DNA of 64,000 nt from Fen-1254 sp963769605 (GCA_963769605.1 CAVYML010000009.1:1240001-1304000); one strand, 5' to 3'. Positions 53,249 through 63,083 are shown, counted from the stretch's first letter. Notes: generated by a model from the sequence alone, not told the origin. Program-made: numbers and translations.

Positions 53249-54043
53249 ATGATGAGGAATGGCAATACCTACCAATTGATAACCGACCATCTTGGAAGTG
53301 TTCGCCTCGTGGTTGACATTAACACAGGAGATATTGCGCAAAAAATCGATTATGATGAATTCGGTAATATTATATATGATTCTAATCCTGGTTTCCAGCC
53401 ATTTGGGTACTCATACGGATTGTATGGCATGCAAACAAAGCTTGTAAAATTTGGCACGAGGGATTATGATGCAAATGTGGGAAGATGGACGTGCAAGGAT
53501 CCGATTGGATTTGGTGGAAAATCTATAAATCTTTTTAATTATTGCAATTCCAATCCTGTCAATTTAATTGACATAAATGGATTAAAAATAACCTTTGTGG
53601 GAGCAAATACTGATCTGCTCCATATTTATGCGACTCAAATGCAAAGAACACCATTGGGAGCCTCATTGTACGCATTGGCTGATTTGTATGATGTAAAAAT
53701 TCAATTTGGGAATACAAGCTCAAACTCAAAAGAGGATGCTGAAATAAATTCTTATTTAGACACAGATTGTTCCGGAAATCAGGTAGTAAAAAGCGTCATT
53801 ATATTTAGCACTAATAATCCGACCAAAAATGGTATTGGGACTCTTGCTCATGAATTGACGCATGTATTGCAGGCGCATTCTGAACCATTTGATAAATTTG
53901 TAAATGATATCTGGATGCAGAATTTATTATTGCCCTATGGGTTACAACCATTTGAAACTGAGGCTATTGTAAATGCAAATATTGTAACAGATGAATATCA
54001 ATACGTAGGAACTTATGATCCAATAGAAGTCACACCGCAATGA
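53249..54043 (+). CDS. Rhs fragment 6 with HExxH zinc-protease tip
   Basis: Rhs homology starts at about 53,162 (WIYSGQLSPIAEFDSAGNVT) with no start; ATG 53,249 is internal. The core runs to KFGTRDYDANVGRWTCKDP and NSNPVNLIDING. The tip of about 150 residues has the zincin motif GTLAHELTHVLQAHSEPFDK, with a later Glu in LQPFETEAIVNAN as possible third ligand. The layout resembles DUF4157-type metalloprotease tips of toxins. A secreted partner gene follows. Confidence 0.78.
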   Translation: MMRNGNTYQLITDHLGSVRLVVDINTGDIAQKIDYDEFGNIIYDSNPGFQPFGYSYGLYGMQTKLVKFGTRDYDANVGRWTCKDPIGFGGKSINLFNYCNSNPVNLIDINGLKITFVGANTDLLHIYATQMQRTPLGASLYALADLYDVKIQFGNTSSNSKEDAEINSYLDTDCSGNQVVKSVIIFSTNNPTKNGIGTLAHELTHVLQAHSEPFDKFVNDIWMQNLLLPYGLQPFETEAIVNANIVTDEYQYVGTYDPIEVTPQ

Positions 54044-54089
54044 AGATATTATTTCTAGTGGTAACATCGAAACGAGAGGAGAATACAAA

Positions 54090-54671
54090 ATGAAAATCAA
54101 GCATTTATTGATAATTTATGGTCTAATAAGTACAGTAAACATTAGAGGGGTTAATTCTTATTGTTATTCCCAAGATACGACTAAAAAGCGTGATACAAGG
54201 TCGATATTCAGACAATGTGCATATGAATTAACATCTCCTATCGGATGGTGTTGGGATGAAAATAGTTTTTCATATGATTTAGATGGGCCTACGTTTTATA
54301 ATAATAATGTACCTGATAAAAATGTACTTCGTATGTATATTGTTGTCAATAGTTATAATCTGATGAATGATAATCAGATGGATGAATACATACAGAAAAA
54401 AGAAATATTAATGAGAACAAAAGATTCATCCATTGTAATTCAAAAACTTAAGTCTATAGTCGTGAAAAATAATATGGTTGCTCAGACTCACTATTACTCT
54501 TCATTTAGAGATTCCACCTATGAAGCAATTTCATATATTCGTTGCAAAGGAGTAATAGTGGAAATCACATTACTGTCAAGAATAAGGGAATATTACTATA
54601 CATCATGGCCGGCATTTGAAGAATTGGTAAAATCGTTTTGCTTAATAACAAAATATGTACGTCAAGATTGA
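54090..54671 (+). CDS. Secreted probable immunity protein for tip 6
   Basis: Encodes 193 residues with an N-terminal hydrophobic signal (IKHLLIIYGLISTVNIRG). GAGGAG precedes the ATG. The mature part has Tyr-rich segments (DENSFSYDLDGPTFYNNN, then EYYYTSWPAFEELVKSF). Family not recognised. It follows the zinc-protease tip by 47 bp. Confidence 0.6.
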   Translation: MKIKHLLIIYGLISTVNIRGVNSYCYSQDTTKKRDTRSIFRQCAYELTSPIGWCWDENSFSYDLDGPTFYNNNVPDKNVLRMYIVVNSYNLMNDNQMDEYIQKKEILMRTKDSSIVIQKLKSIVVKNNMVAQTHYYSSFRDSTYEAISYIRCKGVIVEITLLSRIREYYYTSWPAFEELVKSFCLITKYVRQD

Positions 54672-54807
54672 ATTTGTTTTGCATCACCACATAAAAATGA
54701 ATAAAAAGTATCTTAGACATATAGTAAATAATTCGGGAAGGACACCGTCTAAGGATGCAACAGCATTTGGATAGAGTTTTCCATAAGAATCACGAAAGAG
54801 ACTTACT

Positions 54808-57800
54808 AAGCGCCTAGCTTCATCCGGAGCCGGCATAGTAAATCTCTCTCAATTCTATGATCCTAATGGAAAGCATCTTAAAACTGTTGGGAACTATGCG
54901 GGCGTAACTCTATTCACTTTTGGCTATGATTCAACCGGTTTGCTTAAGTCAATTACGGAACGTAACAATTTAAAAACATTTATTAAACGCGATGCTAATG
55001 GAAATCCGAAAGCGATTATCTCTCCGTACAAACAACGAACGCTTTTATCGGTAGATACTACGGGATACCTGTCGGCTATTATTGATCCCGGTAATGATAC
55101 GACACGGTTCACATATTCAGCCGATGGACTGATGAAGTCTCTGACCGATGCAAAAGGAAACGTTCATAGCTTCACATACGATACACTTGGAAGATTGATA
55201 GAAGATGAAGACCCGGCAGGCGGCTTTAAGTCTTTAACCCGTATGGACAACCAAAATGGCTATTCTGTAAAAGTTGCAACAGCACTGGGCGATGCTTCTA
55301 TTTATAGTGTGTCGCAAGATCCGATCGGGCAGCAAACCTTCACAACCATCGATGCACAAGGCCTGATAAATTCGACAAAATATGGTTCTGATGGATCGAT
55401 TGTGACTAATTCACCCGATGGGACCATTTCAAAGATTTTACAGGCTCCGGATCCGAGATTTGGAATGCAATCGCCCTTAGTAACAACGACAATTACAACA
55501 CCATCCGGGTTGTCATCTACAACTATACAGACACGAACGATTTCTCAATTGCAAGGTAATACTGTTGTCGGACTGACGGATGCTTTATATATCAATGGAA
55601 GAACATACACTCAGGTATTTGATGGAATTCAGCAGATGTTCGCGTCGACAACGCCGGAAGGGCGGCAGTCATATTCATTCCTTGATACACTTGGGCGCGT
55701 TATTCAGGATTCTATTTCCGGGGTGCTTTCTACAAATTATGTCTACGACACAAGAGGACGTGTCACCACTGTCACCCAAGGCGATCGCAAGTCAAGTTTC
55801 GTATATGATTCGCTGGGAAGAATCGCATCTGCCATTGATCCTATGCAGCATGTATCAAGTTTTGCATATGACTCTCTTAACCGAATCACACAACAAACAC
55901 TGCCTGATGGAAAACAAATATTATATCGATACGATAAAAACAGCAACCTGCTTGGACTAACTCCACCTCAAAAACCGGAGCATTCGTTTGATTATACGGT
56001 GAACAATCTCAACAATCTGTATACGCCACCGTATGCCGGAGACAGCGCACGTTCAACGAGATATTTTTATGATATTGATAAAAGTCTTATAATAACTGTA
56101 AGACCGGATAGCGGAAATGTAAGTATTACATACGATACAGCGGGTTGTGGATGTGGTGGAACGACTGCTCGTATTCATTCTGTCACGTTTGATCGCGGCA
56201 CGCAAAAGTACAGTTATGATACCGTAGGGAGATTGCAAACGGTTAAAACGCCGGAAGGTGATTCATTGGTATATTCTTATGACGGGTCATTATTGACATC
56301 CGTTTCGAAAGGAAATATCCAGAGGCAATACTTGAATTATACATATGACAATAATTTTCAGGTCACAGACCAAGAATTGTGGGTGCCTGATACATCAGGT
56401 AATGATTTCGATAAATTATCTGAATATGCTTATGATAATGATGGAAATATAACAGGAATTTCATTGTATGATGTAACGTCCAGCGGATTAAATCCTGGAC
56501 CAGCGATGACGATAAATTATGATCCAAATAATGGAAAAGTGACTGGAACAAATTTGGGCAATGGAACCACAAGCCAGGACTACGATTCAAGCGGAGCAAT
56601 ATCCTATTTTGAAGCAGATTTCGGGGGAAGTTCGATATTCCAGACAAGTTATCAAAGAGATTCGCTCAACAGAATTACGCAATTGACCGAAGTAAATCAA
56701 GGCCGGACAATTATAAAAAAATATTCATACGATGCTATTGGCAGATTATCACAGGTAAGGAGAAATGACACGCTTGTTTCGACATATTCATACGACGCAA
56801 ATGGAAACCGGATTGCACGATGGACACCGAGCAAAATTGATTCAGGTTCGTACGATGCACAAGACAGGATGCTCTCTTATGGAAACGCTCAGTACATTTA
56901 TTCCAGAAACGGAGAACTCCAGAAGAAGATTGTAGGGACAGATACAACAAGTTATGCCTATGATTATTTCGGCAATCTCATGAAAGTTGTACTTCCCAAT
57001 GGCGATTTTATAGAATATATCATTGATGGTCAAAATAGGAGAATCGGCAAAAAACTCAATGGGTCGATTGTAAGGCAATGGATTTACGCAGGTCAATTAT
57101 CTCCCATAGCCGAGCTTGATAGCTCCGGAAATGTTACTGCTGAGTTTATAGGATCGTTGATGATCAAGAACGGTAATACCTACCAATTGATAACCGATCA
57201 TTTAGGAAGTGTGCGGCTTGTGGTGGATGTTAATTCCGGCAATATTGCACAACAATTGGATTATGATGTATTTGGGAATGTGCTGTTAGATAGCAACCCA
57301 GATTATCAACCTTTTGCTTATGCTGGTGGGCTGTATGATTCGCAAACCAAGCTTGTAAGATTTGGTGCGAGGGATTATGATGCGAGTGCAGGAAGATGGA
57401 TGTGCAAAGATCCGATTGGGTTTGGAGGTGAGGATGTAAATATTTATGCTTATTGCAATGATGAACCTATAAACAGCAGGGATGCAAGTGGAACAAAAAA
57501 GAAATATGTGTTTGTTTATGGTTCTGCGTCAAGTGGCACGGAAGATATCCCTCTCGCGGGTGGAGGAGGCAATATATATTTATATGATCCAGACACTAAA
57601 CAAATTAGAGGCTATCAGTATGTCGGAGTTGGTCTTGGTTTCGGTGGGGGAATAGTTGTTTCAGTTGGGGGAGGTACTATAGAAGTTAATAATCCTGATG
57701 ATATCACTGGTTGGGGATGGGATGTAGCGGCAGCAGTCGCAGATGTTCTTGGTGCGTCAGAGGATGTTCCTGCAAATTCAAATGGTAATTATGGATATGG

Positions 57801-57948
57801 GGTAGGAGGCACCGTTGGTTATGGCTACTCAGCCGGTATTGAAGGTACATATACATGGTCGACTGGAACTTATAATATAAATAGTCTACCCGAACCCTTG
57901 AAAACGCTTCTAAGTATTTTGATTGAAAAATATGCCAAATGTAAATAA
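54808..57948 (+). CDS. Rhs fragment 7 (largest) with glycine-rich tip
   Basis: An open frame of about 1,046 residues without a start codon; the first part reads GAGIVNLSQFYDPNGKHLK. It holds some twenty YD-type repeats (YDTLGRLIEDEDPAGGF, YDSLGRIASAIDPMQH), the Cys motif AGCGCGGTTAR and the core to RFGARDYDASAGRWMCKDPI. The tip (about 150 residues after DEPINSRDASG) begins KKYVFVYGSASSG and is glycine-rich (GVGLGFGGGIVVSVGGG). It resembles the tip of fragment 5 in composition, not clearly in sequence. No signal peptide or N-terminal Rhs domain is present. Confidence 0.75.
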   Translation, partial: KRLASSGAGIVNLSQFYDPNGKHLKTVGNYAGVTLFTFGYDSTGLLKSITERNNLKTFIKRDANGNPKAIISPYKQRTLLSVDTTGYLSAIIDPGNDTTRFTYSADGLMKSLTDAKGNVHSFTYDTLGRLIEDEDPAGGFKSLTRMDNQNGYSVKVATALGDASIYSVSQDPIGQQTFTTIDAQGLINSTKYGSDGSIVTNSPDGTISKILQAPDPRFGMQSPLVTTTITTPSGLSSTTIQTRTISQLQGNTVVGLTDALYINGRTYTQVFDGIQQMFASTTPEGRQSYSFLDTLGRVIQDSISGVLSTNYVYDTRGRVTTVTQGDRKSSFVYDSLGRIASAIDPMQHVSSFAYDSLNRITQQTLPDGKQILYRYDKNSNLLGLTPPQKPEHSFDYTVNNLNNLYTPPYAGDSARSTRYFYDIDKSLIITVRPDSGNVSITYDTAGCGCGGTTARIHSVTFDRGTQKYSYDTVGRLQTVKTPEGDSLVYSYDGSLLTSVSKGNIQRQYLNYTYDNNFQVTDQELWVPDTSGNDFDKLSEYAYDNDGNITGISLYDVTSSGLNPGPAMTINYDPNNGKVTGTNLGNGTTSQDYDSSGAISYFEADFGGSSIFQTSYQRDSLNRITQLTEVNQGRTIIKKYSYDAIGRLSQVRRNDTLVSTYSYDANGNRIARWTPSKIDSGSYDAQDRMLSYGNAQYIYSRNGELQKKIVGTDTTSYAYDYFGNLMKVVLPNGDFIEYIIDGQNRRIGKKLNGSIVRQWIYAGQLSPIAELDSSGNVTAEFIGSLMIKNGNTYQLITDHLGSVRLVVDVNSGNIAQQLDYDVFGNVLLDSNPDYQPFAYAGGLYDSQTKLVRFGARDYDASAGRWMCKDPIGFGGEDVNIYAYCNDEPINSRDASGTKKKYVFVYGSASSGTEDIPLAGGGGNIYLYDPDTKQIRGYQYVGVGLGFGGGIVVSVGGGTIEVNNPDDITGWGWDVAAAVADVLGASEDVPANSNGNYGYGVGGTVGYGYSAGIEGTYTWSTGTYNINSLPEPLKTLLSILIEKYAKCK

Positions 57949-57959
57949 AGGATATTTCT

Positions 57960-58264
57960 ATGAAAATACGAATTAATAAATATGATAAAACAAGATTCAC
58001 AATAGAACAGACAAGCTCATCTTACCCAATTATTCGAGCTGGTATAGAAAACATCTTTTTTTTAGTTCCAACCATTATGGCAATTATATTGGCTATCGTT
58101 GCCGTAGATATATTTGGTTATATGGCCTGGATTTATTCAATCATTGTAATATTACTATTCTTAAAATCATATGATAGATATGCTGGTAAAATAATAGCAG
58201 AAAGAGATAGGATTGCCTTTATTTGCCCTTTGCGCATAGTGACAATTCCTAGAGACTCGGTCGA
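57960..58264 (+). pseudogene. Probable immunity gene of tip 7, 5' part (split by IS)
   Basis: An ATG with AAAGGA upstream starts MKIRINKYDKTRFTIEQTSS, followed by two hydrophobic helices (NIFFLVPTIMAIILAIVAV and FGYMAWIYSIIVILLFL). It runs to PLRIVTIPRDS, where the IS1634-family element is inserted. The 3' part is at 61,774-62,000. Joined, they would encode about 175 residues. Confidence 0.68.
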
Positions 58265-58441
58265 GAACCCCCCTTTTTTCAAGAGTTTAAAAAGTAGGAG
58301 TGATCAGATCACCGTCTGAAAATTCAGTTGCCTATAAATCCCGACTTGTACACAGACGGATAGTTAAGATAAAAACATGCGAAATTAGTTTGAAACGCGT
58401 AAATTTAACATATGGTGTCATACTAAGGACTTCGTTAGAAC

Positions 58442-59932
58442 ATGTTTCATATCCGTACGACAAAAACTGGTTCCGGCGGCACAGCAGTGCAAATTATTCG
58501 GTATCAAAACCGGAAGATGATCATCATCAAACATCTGGGTAGTACACATGATAAGAAAGATTTAAAAGCCTTAAAAGAAACAGCTACTCTCTGGATTGAG
58601 AAGACGACCAAACAACAATCATTATTCTCCAACGAATCAGTTTCACCTACACTACAACTCAAGCAATGTCAGTATGTTGGATTTCGCTATGGTTTGATCT
58701 ACGAAAGTCTTTATCAACTGTGCAAACTATTTAAATTTCATCGGTTGCGAAACAAGCTCTTGGTAGATTTAGTTATTGCACGCATTATTGAGCCAGGTTC
58801 AAAGACACAGTCAATAGAATTTCTCAAAGAGTTCATGGGAATAGAACATAAACGTCAGGAACTCTATCGGCAAATTCCAAGGTTTCTGGGTGTGAAAGAT
58901 ACAGTAGAATCTAAAGTACTGGCGGTTGCTGAAAAAGAATTTGCTTTTACCTTTTCCCTCATCTTTTATGATGTAACTACTTTATACTTTGAGAGTTTTG
59001 AATCAGATGATTTACGCCAATGCGGATTCTCCAAAGATAACAAATTCAATCAACCGCAAATAGTCCTTGGACTTTTAGTGACTATTGATGGTTTTCCAGT
59101 AGGGTATCAAATATTTGAAGGCAATAAATTTGAAGGACACACGTTAATTCCTGTTATTGTGGAATTTAAGCACAAACACAAGGTTGAAAATTTCACTGTG
59201 GTTGCTGACGCTGCTATGATAAGTGATAAAAATATTACCGCACTTGCCTCTGCTCATCTTCAGTACATTGTCGGAGCCAGAATAGCAAATTTGCCACTCA
59301 AGCGTATTGCGGAGATCAGCGCTCAACTTTATCAACGCGATGGCGCAACAATGCGTATGGCAACGGAGCTTGGTGATTTGATCTGTGAATTTTCTGCAAA
59401 ACGATTTGCAAAAGATAAACGAGAGCTGGAAAAACAAATTATTAAAGCTCAGGAGCTTCTCGATAATCCAGGTAGCATCAAAAAAGTAAAATTCATTACC
59501 TCCAAAGATCAAACATATACACTTCATACTGCATTAATAGAGAAGACCAAACTACTACTTGGCATCAAAGGCTATTACACAAATCTGCCGAAGTCGGAAG
59601 TCAGTGATAACATTGTCATTGAGCATTATCATAATCTCTGGCATGTAGAGCAGGCATTTCGCATTGCAAAAAGTGATTTGCAAATGCGTCCCATCTACCA
59701 CTTTAAACAAAAGACTATTAAAGCTCATATTCTCATTTGCTTCATGGCATTAGCAATTTGTAAATATATGGAGTTAAAAATGGGAAGATCGACCAAGTCT
59801 ATTGTAAAATTATTGAAAGGCGTTACAGATGCTATAATGGTTAATACCCTCACAGGCGAAGAATTTACTCTACGCTCTATACTCATCGATGATGTCAAAC
59901 AACTCTTGATAAAAATGGCTCTGTTGCTTTGA
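58442..59932 (+). CDS. IS1634-family (IS4 group) transposase
   Basis: Encodes 496 residues starting MFHIRTTKTGSGGTAVQIIR. The DDE residues are seen in LIFYDVTTLYFESFESDDLR (first Asp), VVADAAMIS (second Asp) and HYHNLWHVEQAFRIAKSDLQ (Glu within the YREK-like helix). PQIVLGLLVTIDGFPVGYQI and FEGNKFEGHT are typical of the family. It looks intact and moves the element by cut-and-paste. Confidence 0.88.
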   Translation: MFHIRTTKTGSGGTAVQIIRYQNRKMIIIKHLGSTHDKKDLKALKETATLWIEKTTKQQSLFSNESVSPTLQLKQCQYVGFRYGLIYESLYQLCKLFKFHRLRNKLLVDLVIARIIEPGSKTQSIEFLKEFMGIEHKRQELYRQIPRFLGVKDTVESKVLAVAEKEFAFTFSLIFYDVTTLYFESFESDDLRQCGFSKDNKFNQPQIVLGLLVTIDGFPVGYQIFEGNKFEGHTLIPVIVEFKHKHKVENFTVVADAAMISDKNITALASAHLQYIVGARIANLPLKRIAEISAQLYQRDGATMRMATELGDLICEFSAKRFAKDKRELEKQIIKAQELLDNPGSIKKVKFITSKDQTYTLHTALIEKTKLLLGIKGYYTNLPKSEVSDNIVIEHYHNLWHVEQAFRIAKSDLQMRPIYHFKQKTIKAHILICFMALAICKYMELKMGRSTKSIVKLLKGVTDAIMVNTLTGEEFTLRSILIDDVKQLLIKMALLL

Positions 59933-59968
59933 TTTGGCCGTATTATTTCCCCTCACACGCTTGTCATA

Positions 59969-61663
59969 CTAATTTGGACAAGTCAGGAGTTGCCTATAAA
60001 TCATCCTCTGAAGATTTAGAGCGAGCCAAAGAGCAAAAATGAGCAACGCTGCAATAAAGAATAGAGAGAATGACGCCACTGACGCAAACAGCGTCAAATT
60101 GGCCACAGCAGCCGCCATCGCAAGCTGAAAGAGAACTTTCTTCATCCCAAAATAACGTGCGTTGCGTATGCCAAGGCGTACCAATCGTGCAAAGCGATGT
60201 TCAACGACTACTCGCTTGCGATACATCTGATGATATTCTTCCGTTCTTTGAAATAGCTTTTTCTCTCGTATGAGCGCTTCATATTCATGCACCAACACAC
60301 TTCGGCACGGAGTCTTCTCCTTGAGACATTGACTCCTGAATGAACAACGGCAACATTGCCTGACAGAGAACTTGAAACTTTTGTTTTTAAAGGTTGTTCC
60401 GCGTTGTGTCGTTACTTCTTGCACATTCCAACACGTTGTCGTCTCCCCGGCCGGACATGTGACTGATTCGCCTTCAAGGTCAATCTTAAAATCCTCTTTC
60501 GTGAATCGTCCTGTTTGCGGAGCACGTCCTACCGGAGCGATAAGATTATACTTGTGTGCATCAGCATCCAAGCGTGCTTCTACTGTTCCATAAGCGCCGT
60601 CTCCAAGAACATTTTCGATTTCGGCATCAAGATTCTTCGCCGCTTCTTTAATCACCGCCGGAGCATCCACACTATCATGTGCATTGCCCGGAACAACATC
60701 AACTTCGGCAATCACTTGAGTATCTGTGTCAACGGCTATCGCCGCCTTGTATCCATCGAAACGTTGGCTGGCACTCTTGCGCCCATGGCGCATCTCGGGG
60801 TCATGAACAGAGATAATTCTATCTTTGGCGACACCATCGATAATCTCTGCCTTCTCCGGCATTTTTTCGCGAATATCCTGTGCTAAGAGCTTACTCAATA
60901 ATTCTGTCGCCCGAAGAAGATCATGAGCCTCGTCGCTCTCTTTGTCCAATGATGAAAGTGTCTCTGAAGCCATAGCCAGCACTCTTCGACAATCAGCAAC
61001 GATACAATTCAAAACGATCTGTCGTTGGTTGTCGTTATCCCAATCAATCGTCCAGGTACCTTTAAAGCTCGACGCACTGTAGCGGGAAAAATCATTGGCT
61101 TGAGAATAGTCTTCAATCGGTTGTTCTGCAATCTGCGCAAGAACTTTCAGCGTTTGTCGAAGTCCTTCCGCCAACATGTTAAAGGTGTCTTCAACCGCGC
61201 CGCGCCCAAATATCGGTGTCGTGTCAATTGCGAAGGTTTTTTTATTCTTTCTTGTATAACCTTTTTGAGCAAGTAAGTTCAAGGCCTTGGTGAATATCAT
61301 TTTCCCTTTATTATGGATGATCAATTGATTACGAAACAGGCACAACGTACTCTTCGCAAACGGCTGTTCTTCATCACCAACACCAAGCGCTACCTGCCAG
61401 CGTTGATCGAATTTTGCGCGGTCGGCTGCTTCTTGATCCGATACTCGGTCATACGATTGGAGAAGCAAGGCACTTGCCAATAAACTTGGGGGAACGCTTT
61501 CACGGCCATTATCCGGGCAATATAAGAACGAAAAGTCTTCATCGTTAAAGATTTCATGCCGGTGATCGCTTAAAAATACGTAAAAGCTTTCTTTGCCTAT
61601 CTTCTGGCGAAGACGATTCTCCGGCAGGAATAAATTGCTTTGTGGGTTTTGTTTGCCTAACAT
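59969..61663 (-). CDS. IS1182-family transposase
   Basis: Encodes 564 residues. The N-terminal domain is seen in PESLLA-like VPPSLLASALLLQSYDRVSD. The DDE catalytic region has FAIDTTPIFGRGAVEDTFNM (Asp), then VIAEVDVVPGNAHDSVDAP, NVLGDGAYGTVEARL (Asp) and YRKRVVVEHRFARLVRLGIR (Glu). Four Cys near QCCRCSFRSQCL may bind zinc. The DNA is GC-richer than its surroundings, so it came from another source. It seems intact. Confidence 0.9.
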   Translation of the reverse strand: MLGKQNPQSNLFLPENRLRQKIGKESFYVFLSDHRHEIFNDEDFSFLYCPDNGRESVPPSLLASALLLQSYDRVSDQEAADRAKFDQRWQVALGVGDEEQPFAKSTLCLFRNQLIIHNKGKMIFTKALNLLAQKGYTRKNKKTFAIDTTPIFGRGAVEDTFNMLAEGLRQTLKVLAQIAEQPIEDYSQANDFSRYSASSFKGTWTIDWDNDNQRQIVLNCIVADCRRVLAMASETLSSLDKESDEAHDLLRATELLSKLLAQDIREKMPEKAEIIDGVAKDRIISVHDPEMRHGRKSASQRFDGYKAAIAVDTDTQVIAEVDVVPGNAHDSVDAPAVIKEAAKNLDAEIENVLGDGAYGTVEARLDADAHKYNLIAPVGRAPQTGRFTKEDFKIDLEGESVTCPAGETTTCWNVQEVTTQRGTTFKNKSFKFSVRQCCRCSFRSQCLKEKTPCRSVLVHEYEALIREKKLFQRTEEYHQMYRKRVVVEHRFARLVRLGIRNARYFGMKKVLFQLAMAAAVANLTLFASVASFSLFFIAALLIFALWLALNLQRMIYRQLLTCPN

Positions 61664-61773
61664 AATATGATTTTCTCTTAGTGAGAGACGATAAATCTAT
61701 TTTCTATACAAATATAATACATGACCGTCCGTTCACCAAAATATTCTTTAATAAAAATCACTTTTCGACCAAG

Positions 61774-62000
61774 TCTCTAGTGAAGATATCAAATGGATAA
61801 AAGTAAAAGGTCCGCTCCTGTTTAATTCAGGGAATATATTTATAATAATAAAACGTAACGATGATTTTTTCCCTCGCATATTTCACATCACGACTCATTT
61901 TTTGGGAAGGGAAAGATTTGAAGCCTATTCAGAAATAAAAAAAAATCTTGAAAGACCGGATAAGTCTTATACTTCAGGAATAAAAAAAGAGAATGAGTAA
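61774..62000 (+). pseudogene. Probable immunity gene of tip 7, 3' part
   Basis: Open frame SEDIKWIKVKGPLLFNSGN, then IFHITTHFLGRERFEAYSEI, ending SGIKKENE at TAA (61,998-62,000). It has no start, lies just outside the right end of the IS, and continues the idea of the 5' part at 57,960 in a consistent reading (IVTIPRDS joined to SEDIKW). Its last bases overlap the start of Rhs fragment 8. Confidence 0.62.
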
Positions 62001-62682
62001 TATTGAACCTTACCCGGATTTTCAACCGTTTGCGTTTGCTGGAGGGTTGTATGATTCTCAAATAAAGCTGGTAAAGTTTGGAGCGAGGGATTATGATGCA
62101 AGCGTAGGGAGATGGACGTGCAAGGATCCGATTCTATTTGTTGGTGGAGAAACGAGCTTGTATGGTTATGTTAGAAATGATCCGTTAAATAATTTTGACT
62201 TCTCCGGATTATTTCAACCACCGGCACATTTTGCTATTTCATATGAAGCAGCAAAAGCAATAGGATTTTCTACTTCTGCGGCAGCAAAAATTGCTTGGGC
62301 GGCAGTAGAAACAGACACATATGATTATGCTCAGGGAACATCACCTCTTTCAACAAGAATGCATGCAATGGCTGGGGATAACCAGACAACAGCACAAGCA
62401 AAGAAAGCTGTATTTGATTATCTGACAAATTTATTAAAAATAGTCAATAATTATAAAGAAACAGGTGATTGTGATTCATATTATAATGCACTTGGAGACG
62501 CTTTTCATGCAGTTCAGGATCAATGGGCACAATTGCATAATTATAGTCGATGGGATGGTTCTTGGATTTCTGATTTACATCATATTATAACAGAATTAAA
62601 TCCATCTACAGAATCTCTAATGAATACGTATATGAGTAGTATAATTTTACTTAGTGGAAATGTTGCTGGAGCAATGAGATAA
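61993..62682 (+). CDS. Rhs fragment 8 with phospholipase C-like tip
   Basis: Encodes 229 residues. Only about 45 residues of Rhs core are left (DFQPFAFAGGLYDSQIKLVK, RDYDASVGRWTCKDP) before the border SLYGYVRNDPLNNFDFSGL. The tip has NALGDAFHAVQDQWAQLHNY with HFAISYEAAK earlier, a His/Asp pattern like zinc-dependent phospholipase C proteins and similar to tip 2. It starts inside the end of the preceding immunity gene, without its own ribosome site. Confidence 0.75.
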   Translation: MSNIEPYPDFQPFAFAGGLYDSQIKLVKFGARDYDASVGRWTCKDPILFVGGETSLYGYVRNDPLNNFDFSGLFQPPAHFAISYEAAKAIGFSTSAAAKIAWAAVETDTYDYAQGTSPLSTRMHAMAGDNQTTAQAKKAVFDYLTNLLKIVNNYKETGDCDSYYNALGDAFHAVQDQWAQLHNYSRWDGSWISDLHHIITELNPSTESLMNTYMSSIILLSGNVAGAMR

Positions 62683-62699
62683 AAGAAAGTGAGTTGTTT

Positions 62700-63053
62700 A
62701 TGTTAAAATATAGGAATTATATTCATATATATATCTTAACTATTGTAATAATAGTAGTTTCTATTATACCAAATGTTAATAAAATATTGTTTAATCGACA
62801 TAGTGGATTAGGCATCATATTAATAATAATCGCGATGCCTTGGTTTTTAATTAGTCTCATAAAATATTTAAAGGAAGCTGAACAATTTACCTTTATTCGT
62901 GTAATAATAAATGTTCTCATTTTTATGATTATTTCTTTGATACCTGCTTTTTTATTAAGTAATATTTTTAGTGGATTCACCGTATTGAATTATTGGTTTC
63001 CACTAATTTTAGGACCTATAATATTAGTATCGGAATATTTCAAATTATATTAA
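62700..63053 (+). CDS. Membrane protein, probable immunity protein for tip 8
   Basis: Encodes 117 residues with four hydrophobic helices (IYILTIVIIVVSIIPNV, GIILIIIAMPWFLISLI, IINVLIFMIISLIPAFLL, LILGPIILVSEYF). GAAAGTGAG lies before the ATG. No family is recognised. As for tip 2, a membrane immunity protein is paired with a phospholipase-like tip. Confidence 0.6.
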   Translation: MLKYRNYIHIYILTIVIIVVSIIPNVNKILFNRHSGLGIILIIIAMPWFLISLIKYLKEAEQFTFIRVIINVLIFMIISLIPAFLLSNIFSGFTVLNYWFPLILGPIILVSEYFKLY

Positions 63054-63083
63054 AAACCAAGCAAAGTCTGCCGACCAACACAT

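Larger units (their letters stand above)
58249..61780 (+). mobile_element. IS1634-family insertion, itself carrying an IS1182-family insertion
   Basis: Inverted ends CTAGAGACTCGGTCGA (58,249-58,264) and, on the other strand, CTAGAGACTTGGTCGA (61,765-61,780) match in 15 of 16 bases. Between them lie an IS1634-type transposase gene on the plus strand and an IS1182-type one on the minus strand. The simplest reading is that the second element jumped into the 3' end of the first. Exact ends of the inner element are not clear to me. Confidence 0.6.

Noticed and set aside
54940..57948. Fragment 7 as a complete, functional rhs gene
   Set aside because: No start codon, signal peptide, PAAR-like or other N-terminal domain; similarity begins abruptly near 54,808 inside a YD repeat.
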